Notes: generated by a model from the sequence alone, not told the origin. Positions 14,046-22,825 are shown, counted from the first letter of the stretch. The stretch is DNA of 29,180 bases from Candidatus Sulfopaludibacter sp. SbA3 (GCA_945861255.1 CAMAUG010000004.1:1-29180), one strand, 5' to 3'. Made by a program: numbers and translations.

Positions 14046-14771
14046 TCAATCGCGGTCGCGGGCGCAACGAAATCCGATCTCGGGCGATCCGTAGCGCTCC
14101 GGAATCACTTTGAAGCGGAAGGCCGCACTTTCGTCGAGCGTCGTAGTGTAAGATCCGCCGCGAATCTGAATCCACGGCTCGCCCGCGGCTACGTCAAATC
14201 GTTTCGCGGTAGGCTCATCGGGACTGGCTGGGCCTTCCACCATTTCCCAGACGTTGCCGATCATCTGATACGCGGGCAGCGGACGGTACGTTTGTACCGG
14301 CATCACCTTGTGTTCCAGCAGTATCGGGTTGTCACGTACGTTGGCTAGGCCGGGATCGTCGGCGTCTCCCCAGGGGTACCGCACTCCGTCAGAACTGCGC
14401 ACGGCACGCTCCCATTCGAGCTGCGTAGGCAGCCGCTTCCCCCGCCATGTGGCGTACGCGCGCGCCTGGATCACAGTCACATTCACCGCCGGCAAATCGG
14501 GCGCGCCTTCCGGAGTCCGGCAGCCCGTAGCCCGGCAGAATTCGCCGAACTCGGCGTTCGATACCTCGCTCTGATCCAAATAATACGCATGGAGCGAAGC
14601 AAGATGCTTGTCCGGCCCAGCCAGAAAGGCCCCCGCGGGAAAGTACACCATTCCGGGAATCATCGGCGTGCGATTCTGCCACAGCCAGAACCCCAGGTAG
14701 AGAGCGATCACGGCCAACATAGCGGCGAACAGTAAAGTGAAGGTCTTGCCGGAGCGCGTGCGCGCGGTCAC
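14046..14771 (-). CDS. Membrane-anchored formylglycine-generating-enzyme-fold protein, probably not an FGE
   Basis: The product is 241 residues. A basic N-terminus and one membrane helix (about 11-31) precede a periplasmic domain of the FGE/sulfatase-modifying (SUMF1, EgtB, PvdO) fold: RLPTQLEWERA (113-123), YPWGDAD (132-138), GNVWEM (172-177), RGGSY (204-208) and IGFRCA (232-237). True FGEs carry a copper-binding Cys pair a few residues after RGGS. Here that stretch reads RGGSYTTTLDESAAFRF with no Cys, and the only cysteines are 79, 84 and 236. It is thus likely a binding or structural version of the fold. The GTG start lies 3 bp after the stop of the upstream Ser/Thr kinase, so the two are one operon. 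Elsewhere this fold is fused to such kinases (Chlamydia Pkn1). Confidence 0.82.
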   Translation of the reverse strand: MTARTRSGKTFTLLFAAMLAVIALYLGFWLWQNRTPMIPGMVYFPAGAFLAGPDKHLASLHAYYLDQSEVSNAEFGEFCRATGCRTPEGAPDLPAVNVTVIQARAYATWRGKRLPTQLEWERAVRSSDGVRYPWGDADDPGLANVRDNPILLEHKVMPVQTYRPLPAYQMIGNVWEMVEGPASPDEPTAKRFDVAAGEPWIQIRGGSYTTTLDESAAFRFKVIPERYGSPEIGFRCARDRD

Positions 14772-14774
14772 GTG

Positions 14775-15770
14775 TTACAGAACCCCCGTGAGCCGTAGTG
14801 CCAACGCGATGATGGCACCCACCACGAACACAGAGGCAGCGCCCACCGCCGCCAGGCCCGTCTGCGTCTGCAATGCGGGGGGAAGCATGCCGAGAATACC
14901 GGGCAGCGGTTCGGGCGCACTGGGCCTCTTCACTGCGCCACGGGGAGGTTCAAACAATGCAATGTTGTAATCCCTGGCGATTTGCTCGCACTGCATCGCC
15001 AGTTCCGTGGGACGCTCCGCGGGCCGCTTGTTCAGACAGCGTGTCAGGAGGCGAACCACGGCATCCGGCACTTTCGCTTCCTGCAAAGGTTCGCGCGGAA
15101 CCGTCGACCTTAGAATCTCTTCGAACACCTCGGCGTGCTGTTTCCCGCGAATCATCCGTTGCCCCGTAAACAGCTCAAACATTAGCACGCCGAATGCGTA
15201 CACGTCGGCGGGTGTGGATACGTCTTCACCCATCACTTGTTCCGGGGCCATGTAATACGGGGTTCCCAGCGTGAATCCGGCGCGGGTCAGCGTCATACCT
15301 TCGCCCTTCGCGATGCCGAAATCCATCAGCTTCACAAGCCCTTCCGTGGTCACGTGCACGTTTCCGGGCTTCACGTCACGGTGTGAAATTTTCTTGACGT
15401 GAATGTAGTCAAGGGCGCGCGCGAGTTGCGTCAAAATGCGCATCTTCCACGCCAGGTCTCTGGTGCGTTCACCTCGGATCAGGTCGGAGAGCCGGTCACC
15501 CGCCACGTACTCCATCACTATGTACGGCAGGTCATCCTGCTCGCCGTAATCGTGAACGCCCACGATGTTTTCATGCACGATGCTGCACGCGGTACGGGCT
15601 TCGCGCAGAAAACGAATCTTCGCTTCGCCGTCGTTCGCGCCTTTTTCAGTCAGCAATTTCAGGGCGACGGTTCGGCGCAGCACATGGTCGGTGGCCCTAT
15701 ACACGCGCGACATGCCGCCGCCGAGGAACTCCTCGACCTCGTATTTTCCGATTCGCGTTGGATGTTCCAT
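14775..15770 (-). CDS. Eukaryote-like Ser/Thr protein kinase, C-terminally membrane anchored
   Basis: The product is 331 residues. The kinase domain covers about 10-270 and looks active: glycine loop GGGMSRVY (17-24), Lys38 (VALKLL), catalytic HRDVKPGNV (130-138), DFG (150-152) and APEQ (175-178). The activation segment between DFG and APE contains several Thr residues available for autophosphorylation. A Pro-rich linker follows, then a membrane helix at about 304-326 and only a few residues beyond it. There are no PASTA repeats or other sensor domain in the same chain. The next gene downstream, 3 bp away, encodes a membrane-anchored FGE-fold protein that may supply the missing external part. 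GAGG lies three bases before the ATG. Substrates are unknown. Confidence 0.93.
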   Translation of the reverse strand: MEHPTRIGKYEVEEFLGGGMSRVYRATDHVLRRTVALKLLTEKGANDGEAKIRFLREARTACSIVHENIVGVHDYGEQDDLPYIVMEYVAGDRLSDLIRGERTRDLAWKMRILTQLARALDYIHVKKISHRDVKPGNVHVTTEGLVKLMDFGIAKGEGMTLTRAGFTLGTPYYMAPEQVMGEDVSTPADVYAFGVLMFELFTGQRMIRGKQHAEVFEEILRSTVPREPLQEAKVPDAVVRLLTRCLNKRPAERPTELAMQCEQIARDYNIALFEPPRGAVKRPSAPEPLPGILGMLPPALQTQTGLAAVGAASVFVVGAIIALALRLTGVL

Positions 15771-15875
15771 CCGCCTCTATCTTGAGTGTAATGCGGCGCG
15801 CGGCGGCGCACATCGTCCCCGTGAAAAAAGAATCGCACATCGTATGTCCCCTCGGGCGGAGCTAGGATAAAGACC

Positions 15876-16841
15876 CTACGCCCGGTGCACGTGGCGCCCG
15901 GTCACGGGGTGCGAAGCATGCCCATTCGTAGTGCAGTGGGTCTCCGCCAGAGCGCAGCTAACGTGCTCGAACTGAATGGTGGAATGCGAAATACCGAACC
16001 GGTCGCACAACACTTCGTTGATCTCACATAAGATCGTCTCGCTGGCCGAGGGTGGCATGTCTTCAATCAGCACGTGGCAGCTCAGCGCGTGGCTGTGCGA
16101 TCCCAGACTCCACACATGCAGGTCGTGAACGTCCACTACGCCCGGAACGGTAGTGAGCGTACGCGTCACCTCAACCAGCTTCACGCCCTTTGGAAGACCT
16201 TCCAGCAAAATGTTCAGAGAATCGCGAATCACTCCCCAGGCGGCCCATACGATGCCCACGCCGATCAGGATCGAAAGCGCCGGGTCGATGGCGTGCCATC
16301 CGGTGAAGCGCATCAGAACGGCGCCAACGATGATCGCGGCCGATGCAGCGGCGTCGCCAGCCATATGGAGCCACGCCGCGCGCATGCTCAAGTCATGACG
16401 ATGCTGATGCCCACCCAACGCCCACGCGATCGACAGGTTCACCACCACGCCCACCGCCGCGACGGCGATCATCGTATTTTCCGCGACGGCATGTGGATTG
16501 AGAAGGTGCCGGTAGCTCTCATAAAACAAGAACGCCGCCAACACCACCAGTGCCAGTGAATTGACGAAAGCCGCCAGCACACCGGCGCGTTGATACCCGT
16601 AGGTTCGCGTATGATCGCCGGGCCAGCCTTGCAGGTAGACTCCGAACGCTGCAAGCATTAGCGCGAACACGTCGGTGAAATTGTGGGCAGCGTCGGAGAG
16701 CAGCGCCAGGCTGTTCGCGCGCCACCCCGCGATGGCCTCCACCACGACGAACGTGGAATTCAGAGCCAGCGCGATGAACAGAGCCCGCCGCGCCGTGCGT
16801 ACCGGAGCGTGATGGTCCGAGTGTTGATGGCTGGATCCCAT
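15876..16841 (-). CDS. Cation diffusion facilitator (CDF), Zn/Cd/Co-type efflux transporter
   Basis: The product is 321 residues. Six membrane helices are visible, with the metal-site signature HxxxD in helix 2 (His53-Asp57 in AAHNFTDV) and again in helix 5 (LHMAGDAAAS). Two HxxxD motifs are typical of zinc-preferring CDFs such as CzcD/ZnT. The N-terminus has a His-rich stretch (HQHSDHHAP), and the loop between helices 4 and 5 is also His-rich (GGHQHRHD), both likely metal-sensing. A cytoplasmic domain at about 210-290 (VVDVHDLHVWSLGSHSHALS) is the CDF dimer domain, and the tail is again His-rich. The protein exchanges metal for protons across the inner membrane. It lies 80 bp downstream of argS on the same strand; no metal regulator is adjacent. 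Confidence 0.93.
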   Translation of the reverse strand: MGSSHQHSDHHAPVRTARRALFIALALNSTFVVVEAIAGWRANSLALLSDAAHNFTDVFALMLAAFGVYLQGWPGDHTRTYGYQRAGVLAAFVNSLALVVLAAFLFYESYRHLLNPHAVAENTMIAVAAVGVVVNLSIAWALGGHQHRHDLSMRAAWLHMAGDAAASAAIIVGAVLMRFTGWHAIDPALSILIGVGIVWAAWGVIRDSLNILLEGLPKGVKLVEVTRTLTTVPGVVDVHDLHVWSLGSHSHALSCHVLIEDMPPSASETILCEINEVLCDRFGISHSTIQFEHVSCALAETHCTTNGHASHPVTGRHVHRA

Positions 16842-16921
16842 GCGATCGACCTATCCGCTTCCATGTTAGTACACCATCACGTGCCTGGCCGTTCTGCCCC
16901 GCGGCGCCCAATCCTCAGGCT

Positions 16922-18874
16922 TCACATGTATTCCGGTACTTCAATGCCCAGCACCGCCAGTGTACTTTCGAGCTGCATCCGGAAGTAATCGGTCATCCAC
17001 AGTAGGAACGCTTTTTTTTCGGGGTCGGGCTCGTCTAGGACGTGAAATTTCTGATAGAAGCCGCTGAAGGCTTGCGCGAGTTGAAACGCGAAGCGCGCGA
17101 CATGCGATGGTTCGCCGCTGGCAACGGCGCGGTCGATGGCGGAACCGGCCTTTGACGCGGTCAATAATGACTGCCAACAATCTTCGTCCTGGAGCTGCCG
17201 AGCCATCGCCGCCATCGGCAACGCGGAGTGGAAGTCGGGCAGCGTTTCAGCACGCTCGGCCAGTTTGAGCAGAATCTTGCGTGCCCGGACCGTGGCGTAT
17301 TGCACGTACGGACCGGTCTCGCCATCAAAACTTAGCGCCTCCCCAAAATCGAAAGCGATCACCGAATTGCGCGTGTATTTCAGCATGAAGTAACGCAGCG
17401 CCGCGACAGCGATGGCCGTGGCGGCGCGGCGGCGCGATTCTTCCGGTTCTTCGGCGTGCCGCGACGTAACTTCATCGAGCGCTTTCTCGATGAGCTTGTC
17501 AATGAGGTCGTCCGCCTTTACGCCCAGGCCTCTGCGGCCGGACACCTCCACGTAAGGGCGGCGCTGGTCTTCCTCCGATAGCTCGATGCCCATTTCGACG
17601 CAAGTGCGCGGTGACAACGCGACCATCTCGTAGGAAAAATGAATGCTGTTTTCGGCCGCTGTCTCGAAACCAAGCGCGCGCAGACCGGCGACGACCACGT
17701 CTTGCAGGTAGGACTGGCGCGAATCGATCACGTTGTAAACTTGCGCGCCCCGACCGAATCGCGGGGATTGTGGTTGAGGTTCGTCCGTGGAAGCCCACAC
17801 TTCGTGGCCGTTCGGATATATGTGCCACTTGTGATAGTGGAAGTCCTTCCCCAGCAGGCCGAATTTCCACAACTGATACGCGATATCCTTGCCGACGTAC
17901 GTCACGGTGCCGTTGGAGCGTACGATGACTTTGCTATCGTCCTCGCCCTCCGGCGCGGAACTCTCGCGGAAGGCCGAGCCGGGCATCACCCAGCAGCCCT
18001 GGTTCTTCCCTTCGGTTTCGAGATAGATGGCCTTGCGCTCTTTGAGCAGATCGAACGCCGTGGCCCAGAATTGCAGACGCAGAATTTCGCTCTCGCGCGG
18101 CAGCACGTCGTATACGATCCCAAGCCGCCACATGGTGGCAAGGTGCGTCTTGACGATGGCGTCGGCCACCAGGTGCCCCATGGCGAAATCATCGCCGTGA
18201 CCGCTCTCAATGGAATGCAGCATATCGCGGCGCCATTGCAGCGCTTCCGGATGCTCGGCATAATACGATGAAATGCGCGCATAAAGATCCCAGCAGAGGT
18301 AGTCGAAGCGCGTTCCGGTTATCAACGCGCGGATGTCGTCGAGCGATTTCTTTTCCAACTGCCGGAAGCCCACCACGACGTCGGCTACCTGCACGCCCGT
18401 ATTGTCGATATAGTTCTGCACTTCCACGTTGTGGCCGGTGGCGCGCAACATGCGGACGAAGGTGTCGCCCAAAATCGCGTTACGCAAGTGACCGATGTGC
18501 GCGGCTTTGTTGGGGTTGATGTTGGTGTGCTCAACGATGATCTTCCCGCCTACCCCGGCGGAAGCCGATGCCTCACTGGCAAGCAATCCAGAGGCGTAGT
18601 AACCGCGATCCAGACGAACGTTGACGTAACCGTTGCCGGCGATTTCAAGCGCGGCGACGCCTTCCACCGCGCCCACGGCAGCGGCTAGATCGCCCGCGAT
18701 TGCCTTGGGTGCTTTCTTTAAGTGGCGAGCGAGCTGAAACGCGGCCGGCAGGGCGATTTCGCCGAACGAGGGTTGCTTGGGCTGCTCGGTCTGCGCCGGT
18801 CCGGCGATGCCGTAGAGCGATTCAATGCGGGAAGCGAAAGCCTCCGCGATCCTTTTTTCCAGTGTGTGAAACAT
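16922..18874 (-). CDS. argS: Arginyl-tRNA synthetase
   Basis: The product is 650 residues, longer than the E. coli enzyme of about 577. It charges tRNA-Arg in the cytoplasm. An N-terminal ArgRS additional domain (about 1-95: SFGEIALPAAFQLARHLKK) precedes the class I catalytic core with HIGH at 126-129 (NPNKAAHIGHLRNA). The arginine- and tRNA-binding segments and a C-terminal DALR anticodon-binding helical domain (about 525-650: GPYVQYATVRARKILLKL) follow. Where the KMSKS loop normally lies the sequence reads SGRRGLGVKADDLIDKL, with no KMSK. Some ArgRS enzymes are known to lack it. The ATG at 18874 has no strong ribosome site, but the N-terminal domain begins there. It is divergent from the PQQ dehydrogenase gene. 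Confidence 0.96.
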   Translation of the reverse strand: MFHTLEKRIAEAFASRIESLYGIAGPAQTEQPKQPSFGEIALPAAFQLARHLKKAPKAIAGDLAAAVGAVEGVAALEIAGNGYVNVRLDRGYYASGLLASEASASAGVGGKIIVEHTNINPNKAAHIGHLRNAILGDTFVRMLRATGHNVEVQNYIDNTGVQVADVVVGFRQLEKKSLDDIRALITGTRFDYLCWDLYARISSYYAEHPEALQWRRDMLHSIESGHGDDFAMGHLVADAIVKTHLATMWRLGIVYDVLPRESEILRLQFWATAFDLLKERKAIYLETEGKNQGCWVMPGSAFRESSAPEGEDDSKVIVRSNGTVTYVGKDIAYQLWKFGLLGKDFHYHKWHIYPNGHEVWASTDEPQPQSPRFGRGAQVYNVIDSRQSYLQDVVVAGLRALGFETAAENSIHFSYEMVALSPRTCVEMGIELSEEDQRRPYVEVSGRRGLGVKADDLIDKLIEKALDEVTSRHAEEPEESRRRAATAIAVAALRYFMLKYTRNSVIAFDFGEALSFDGETGPYVQYATVRARKILLKLAERAETLPDFHSALPMAAMARQLQDEDCWQSLLTASKAGSAIDRAVASGEPSHVARFAFQLAQAFSGFYQKFHVLDEPDPEKKAFLLWMTDYFRMQLESTLAVLGIEVPEYM

Positions 18875-18909
18875 GAATTAACCAGTATGGCAGGAGGGCA
18901 AGTTGCGCT

Positions 18910-18925
18910 TCAGCCGGCCGGCTGA
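18910..18925. repeat. 16-bp perfect palindrome between divergent genes
   Basis: TCAGCCGGCCGGCTGA is perfectly self-complementary and extends by one wobble and one G-C pair to 18908-18927. It lies 36 bp upstream of the argS start codon and about 155 bp upstream of the PQQ dehydrogenase start, in the 206-bp divergent gap. It is a candidate operator for either gene. Nothing else was recognised in the gap. Confidence 0.6.
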
Positions 18926-19062
18926 GGTGTTCGGACAAGGAGAGTTCGGCGGATCCGGCTCTACGCCGGCTCGACCCGCCAGCCAAGGCCGAGTGACAGG
19001 ACAATGCGCCTACCCTACAGATCCCGGAATCGCGAAAGCGGTTGCCGCCGTGCTAAGTTACT

Positions 19063-19069
19063 GGAGGGG
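19063..19069 (+). promoter_or_regulatory. Strong Shine-Dalgarno GGAGGGG for the PQQ dehydrogenase
   Basis: The site lies 11 nt before the ATG at 19081. The signal peptide begins immediately at that ATG, which supports this start. Confidence 0.65.
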
Positions 19070-19080
19070 AAACTTCATCA

Positions 19081-21285
19081 ATGCATTTCAATAGCGCCAC
19101 GAAACTGAATCCGGGGCTGGTTATTTGCCTGCTCATGTCCTTCGCGGCCGGAGCCGCGGCTCAGGTCGCTTCCGGGACTCAAGGTAAGACTCAGGACTGG
19201 CCCTATTATGGCGGCCCTGGGCAAACGCGTTACTCACCACTGAAACAGATCACGCGCGAAAATGTGAATCAGTTGCAGGTAGCGTGGAGCTACGATCCGG
19301 GCGAGGCGGGCGGCCCTACCGAAACGCAGCCCATTATGGTGAAAGGCATTGTCTACGGGCTCACGGCCTCGCACAAGATCATCGCGCTCGACGCCGCCAC
19401 CGGAAAGCTGTTGTGGAAATCCGACGTGGGCCTTGAGAGCCGCGGCACCAAGAGGGGTCTTGTCTATTGGACCGACGGGAAAGAGGAAAGGCTCTTCCTC
19501 GGATTGCAGAACTATCTCTGTGCGGTAGATGCCAAGAGCGGAAAGCCGGTGCCTAGCTTCGGGAATGCCGGGCGGGTGGATTTGCGCGAAGGCCTGGGGC
19601 GCGACCCGCGGACGCTGACGGTGGGGCTGAACACCCCTGGGGTTATTTACAGAGACCTGTTGATCGTGGGAGCAACCATGGGAGAGTCCCGCCCGTCCCC
19701 TCCGGGCGACGTGCGGGCGTATGACGTGAGGACGGGAAAGCTCCGCTGGTCATTTCACACCATCCCGCATCCAGGAGAATTTGGATATGACACCTGGCCC
19801 AAAGATGCCTGGACATACTCGGGCTCGGCCAACAACTGGGCCGGGATGTCGGTCGACCAAAGGCGCGGCCTGGTGTTCGTTCCCACCGGTTCCGCCTCCA
19901 CCGATTTTTACGGATTCGACCGTCACGGCGACAATCTGTTCGCGAACTCGGTCATCGCGCTCAAGGCGGATACGGGCCAGCGGGTGTGGCACTTTCAGGG
20001 CGTGAAGCACGATATCTGGGACCGGGACTTCGATTCTCCTCCCACCCTGGTGACGGTGAAGCGCGATGGAAAAACGGTGGACGCGGTCGCCCAAACCTCC
20101 AAGCAAGGTTGGCTCTATTTGTTTGACCGCGCAAGCGGAAAACCGCTGTTCCCGATCGAATACCGCAGCTACCCGCCGAGCCCGGTTCCGGGAGAGAAAA
20201 CCGCCGAGACGCAAGGGCTGCCCACCAAGCCGGCGGCGTTCGCGCGGCAGCGGCTGACCGAAGACACGCTGACAAACCGGACGCCGGAAGCGCGCAAGTG
20301 GGCCCTCGATCAATTCCGAACCTTCCGCAACGATGGGCAGTTCCTTCCGCTTGCCGTCGAGCAGAATACAGTGATCATGCCGGGCTTCGATGGCGGCGCG
20401 GAGTGGGGCGGATCGGCGTTCGATCCGGACACCGGGATCATCTACGTCAACTCCAACGATGTCGCCTGGGTCACCAGCCTGGTCAAGAATGAGGGCGGCA
20501 CCGGCGGCCGCCAATATTATCTGAACAATTGCGCGGCCTGCCACAAGGACGACATGACCGGCGCTCCGCCCGCCATTCCGTCGCTGGTCGCTTATCGCGC
20601 AGGTCACGGTGCGCCGGATGTGGATCAAATGATCCGGCAGGGCTCCGGCCGCATGCCCGCGTTTCCGAATCTGACGGCGTCGGAGCGCGCGGTTCTCGCG
20701 CAGTACGTGATCACGGGCAAGGAAGACGCGCCCGATTCCAAACCCACACAGCTCAACCCGCTGGGAATGTTCAATCTGAACGGCGCCGGCCTGAGCGAAG
20801 TGTCTACGCCGAACCTAATTCCTTACCGGATGACCGGGTACAACAAGTTTCTGGATCCGGACGGCTATCCCGCCGTCGCTCCTCCTTGGGGAACGTTGAA
20901 TGCGATTGACCTGAACACCGGCGAATACGCCTGGAAGATTCCATTCGGCGAATATCCCGAGCTCGCGGCTATGGGCGTGAAAGACACCGGCACGGAGAAC
21001 TACGGCGGGCCCATCGTCACCGCCGGAGGCCTGGTCTTCATCGGCGCCACGGTCTTCGATCGGAAGTTCCGCGCCTTTGACAAGACGACCGGCAAGCTGT
21101 TGTGGGAAACGCTACTGCCGCAGTCCGGCAATTCCACGCCCATCACCTATGAGGTGGGGGGACGGCAGTACGTTGTGATCCACGCGACCGGCTTGGGCCG
21201 CCGCGGCGGCGATCGCGGAACATCCGCTCCGTCCGGGGGAATCTACGTGGCCTTCGCGCTCCCGGCGGCCAGTGACAGTAAGTAG
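19081..21285 (+). CDS. PQQ-dependent dehydrogenase with an embedded cytochrome c domain
   Basis: The product is 734 residues and periplasmic: the signal peptide covers about 1-28 (CLLMSFAAGAAAQ). The rest is an eight-bladed quinoprotein propeller with repeats such as KIIALDAATGKLLWKS, GDVRAYDVRTGKLRWS and RAFDKTTGKLLWET. Between propeller segments, at about 475-560, a small haem-c module is inserted. It has CAACH (Cys484, Cys487, His488) and a probable Met525 axial ligand (GRMPAFPNL). Such enzymes oxidise sugars or alcohols at PQQ and pass electrons through the haem to the respiratory chain. Overall wording (DWPYYGGPGQTRYSPL, HFQGVKHDIWDRDFDSPP) is closest to glucose/sugar quinoproteins. No pqq biosynthesis genes are in the window. 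The substrate is uncertain. Confidence 0.92.
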   Translation: MHFNSATKLNPGLVICLLMSFAAGAAAQVASGTQGKTQDWPYYGGPGQTRYSPLKQITRENVNQLQVAWSYDPGEAGGPTETQPIMVKGIVYGLTASHKIIALDAATGKLLWKSDVGLESRGTKRGLVYWTDGKEERLFLGLQNYLCAVDAKSGKPVPSFGNAGRVDLREGLGRDPRTLTVGLNTPGVIYRDLLIVGATMGESRPSPPGDVRAYDVRTGKLRWSFHTIPHPGEFGYDTWPKDAWTYSGSANNWAGMSVDQRRGLVFVPTGSASTDFYGFDRHGDNLFANSVIALKADTGQRVWHFQGVKHDIWDRDFDSPPTLVTVKRDGKTVDAVAQTSKQGWLYLFDRASGKPLFPIEYRSYPPSPVPGEKTAETQGLPTKPAAFARQRLTEDTLTNRTPEARKWALDQFRTFRNDGQFLPLAVEQNTVIMPGFDGGAEWGGSAFDPDTGIIYVNSNDVAWVTSLVKNEGGTGGRQYYLNNCAACHKDDMTGAPPAIPSLVAYRAGHGAPDVDQMIRQGSGRMPAFPNLTASERAVLAQYVITGKEDAPDSKPTQLNPLGMFNLNGAGLSEVSTPNLIPYRMTGYNKFLDPDGYPAVAPPWGTLNAIDLNTGEYAWKIPFGEYPELAAMGVKDTGTENYGGPIVTAGGLVFIGATVFDRKFRAFDKTTGKLLWETLLPQSGNSTPITYEVGGRQYVVIHATGLGRRGGDRGTSAPSGGIYVAFALPAASDSK

Positions 21286-21292
21286 GTAGATA

Positions 21293-21335
21293 GGCTGCCC
21301 CAGCCGGCTGCACCTGGCAGCCCGGCGGGCGCCGG
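21293..21335. terminator. Tandem hairpins between convergent genes
   Basis: GGCTGCC (21293-21299) pairs perfectly with GGCAGCC (21316-21322) around a loop that is itself partly palindromic. A second dyad, CCGGCG/CGCCGG, spans 21322-21335. Both fit in the 52-bp gap between two convergent genes. No U-tract is present, but position and double symmetry favour a bidirectional terminator. Confidence 0.5.
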
Positions 21336-21337
21336 TC

Positions 21338-22555
21338 TCACTTCGGAGATCCAACCGGCACCGTACTGGAGGTTCCATTAAGTGAGCCGCGATCCCGGAA
21401 GTCGAGCGCCCATCGCAGCAAACGCCACATCGAAAAACCGGCAAACAGCGCGAGCAACCACAGTACGGGATACGCGTAGCGAGGATCGAACTGGATCACA
21501 TAGTACGGCAGAGGGAAAAAGAAGACTGCGGCAGAGGCGGCTCTGCCGAGTGGCGCACCGCGGAAGATCCATAGTCCCGTGACTCCGAACACGCTGACAA
21601 TCGTGACGAACCAGTTGTAGGCCCACCACAAGCCGATGCGTTCGACCGTCAGCACTAGGAATCGTCGCGGGTGGTGGCGGATCCACTGGAAGGCCTCGCT
21701 CTGCAATTGGCTGAAGTAGCGCGGCTCGCCAGACCGAATCAACTCGCGGGCCGCGGCGGCGTTTTCGTTGGGATGCAGCAGCCGGTAGCGTTGGAGCGTG
21801 TCCCGCTGCCCGGGGCCGGCCAGATCGTTGTTGGAAATGAACAATTCAAGGCCAAAGTTATCCCGCAGGAATACCGGAGTATGAAATGCGAGCGCGTTGC
21901 GCACGAGCCAGGGCGCAGTCGCGAAGAGCGCGACCAATGCCATGCGGCCCGCATAACGGCCGCTTCTCAGGAAGAACGCAGCTGGAAAGGAAAGAAGGAT
22001 TAAAGAAGGAGAGATGAGCCACCCCAGGCCCGCGATGATTCCCACCGTGGCGGCACTGCGGGTGAGTAGGCACAAGAAGAAAACTTCCGCCGCCAATGCC
22101 GCCATCCCGTTTTCCCATTGCGGAGACGGACGGGCACACGCCAACACCGCGGCCGCCGCCAGCAACCCCGGTACCCACGACGCAAAGACAGCAGCCGAGA
22201 TTCTAACAAGCAGCACCAGGCATGCGACGTGGATCGCGGCCTCCACCAGCAGTGCGGGAACGGCGGCTGCGGGGCTGTCGCCGAAGATGCGGAGAATCGC
22301 GGCGAGCAGAAGAGGATGAAGAGGAGCACAAACCGCCGTGGGGCCGGTCGGAAATCCGAAGGGATCGGCAAAGCCGCGCCCGGCCAGCAGGGAGCGTGCG
22401 ATTGCCATCTGCTCCCAAGACGGCCCAAACCCGATGCTGAGGCCGCCGGTCAGCTCCCGTGCGACGGTTACCGGTGCGGCCACTGCGATCAGCGCGGCAT
22501 AAACCTCAAAGGGAACAGCGGCTGATTTCCGGTCAGATGGGACGAAAGCCGTCAA
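21338..22555 (-). CDS. Polytopic membrane protein, GT-C glycosyltransferase-like
   Basis: The product is 405 residues with about nine hydrophobic helices. The early loop WEQMAIARSLLAGRGFADPFGFPTG followed by PLHP (78-81) resembles the first periplasmic loop and PPLYP-type motif of PMT/ArnT-like (GT39/GT83) polyprenyl-phosphate-sugar transferases. A longer extracytoplasmic segment in the middle (about 230-290: LFISNNDLAGPGQRD, HPNENAAAARELI, IRHHPRRFLVLT) is common in uncharacterised members. A clear catalytic Asp pair was not identified, so activity is unproven. The start is uncertain: TTG at 22555 with no visible ribosome site; no upstream in-frame start was seen. It converges on the PQQ dehydrogenase. 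Confidence 0.65.
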   Translation of the reverse strand: MTAFVPSDRKSAAVPFEVYAALIAVAAPVTVARELTGGLSIGFGPSWEQMAIARSLLAGRGFADPFGFPTGPTAVCAPLHPLLLAAILRIFGDSPAAAVPALLVEAAIHVACLVLLVRISAAVFASWVPGLLAAAAVLACARPSPQWENGMAALAAEVFFLCLLTRSAATVGIIAGLGWLISPSLILLSFPAAFFLRSGRYAGRMALVALFATAPWLVRNALAFHTPVFLRDNFGLELFISNNDLAGPGQRDTLQRYRLLHPNENAAAARELIRSGEPRYFSQLQSEAFQWIRHHPRRFLVLTVERIGLWWAYNWFVTIVSVFGVTGLWIFRGAPLGRAASAAVFFFPLPYYVIQFDPRYAYPVLWLLALFAGFSMWRLLRWALDFRDRGSLNGTSSTVPVGSPK

Positions 22556-22639
22556 GACAGCCCGATTATCGCATGCCGGAAGTCAGCGCCAGCAGCCGGG
22601 ACGCTTGCAAGAAGCGTGGAGGACCCACCCACAGACTGC

Positions 22640-22825
22640 CTAGCCCAGCAGGGCTGTCAGCTTGCGGACGTCGGGAACCATCTCCAGCTTGCGGACCATC
22701 TCGACGACTGCATTGGCCTTGGACGCGGGCCACTTCGCGTAAGCGGCGCAATCCAGGAATTTCGCGGCCACTTCGTCGTAGGACATGGGAATCGCGGGGC
22801 TGCCCTTGCCGAAGTCGGCGCGGCC
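22640..22825 (-). pseudogene. Detached 3' fragment of an MmgE/PrpD gene (gene remnant)
   Basis: These 186 bp align without gaps to 23580-23765, the last 186 bp of the intact MmgE/PrpD gene, at a constant offset of 940 bp. I count 14 mismatches, about 92% identity. The matching frame is open, ends at the same TAG stop, and reads RADFGKGSPAIPMSYDEVAA onward. Most differences are at third codon positions, with the MPK/ASK change and one Gln/Met change as exceptions. Identity stops abruptly at 22825. No start codon, ribosome site or remaining 5' part is present, so it is a relic of a duplication or of a second paralogue, not a gene. It also fills most of the gap 22556-22913. Confidence 0.9.

Noticed and set aside
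14771..14777. Frameshift splitting a fused kinase/FGE-fold protein
   Set aside because: The kinase ends with its own membrane helix and stop, and the next protein starts with a basic N-terminus and its own helix. Two proteins fit better than a broken fusion.
17520..17580. Missing KMSKS in arginyl-tRNA synthetase as a sign of inactivation
   Set aside because: Absence of a canonical KMSKS is known among ArgRS enzymes, and the HIGH motif, core and DALR domain are intact.
19750..20628. A 292-codon minus-strand frame within the PQQ dehydrogenase
   Set aside because: Antisense to the haem-c and propeller coding; no ribosome site or recognisable motif.
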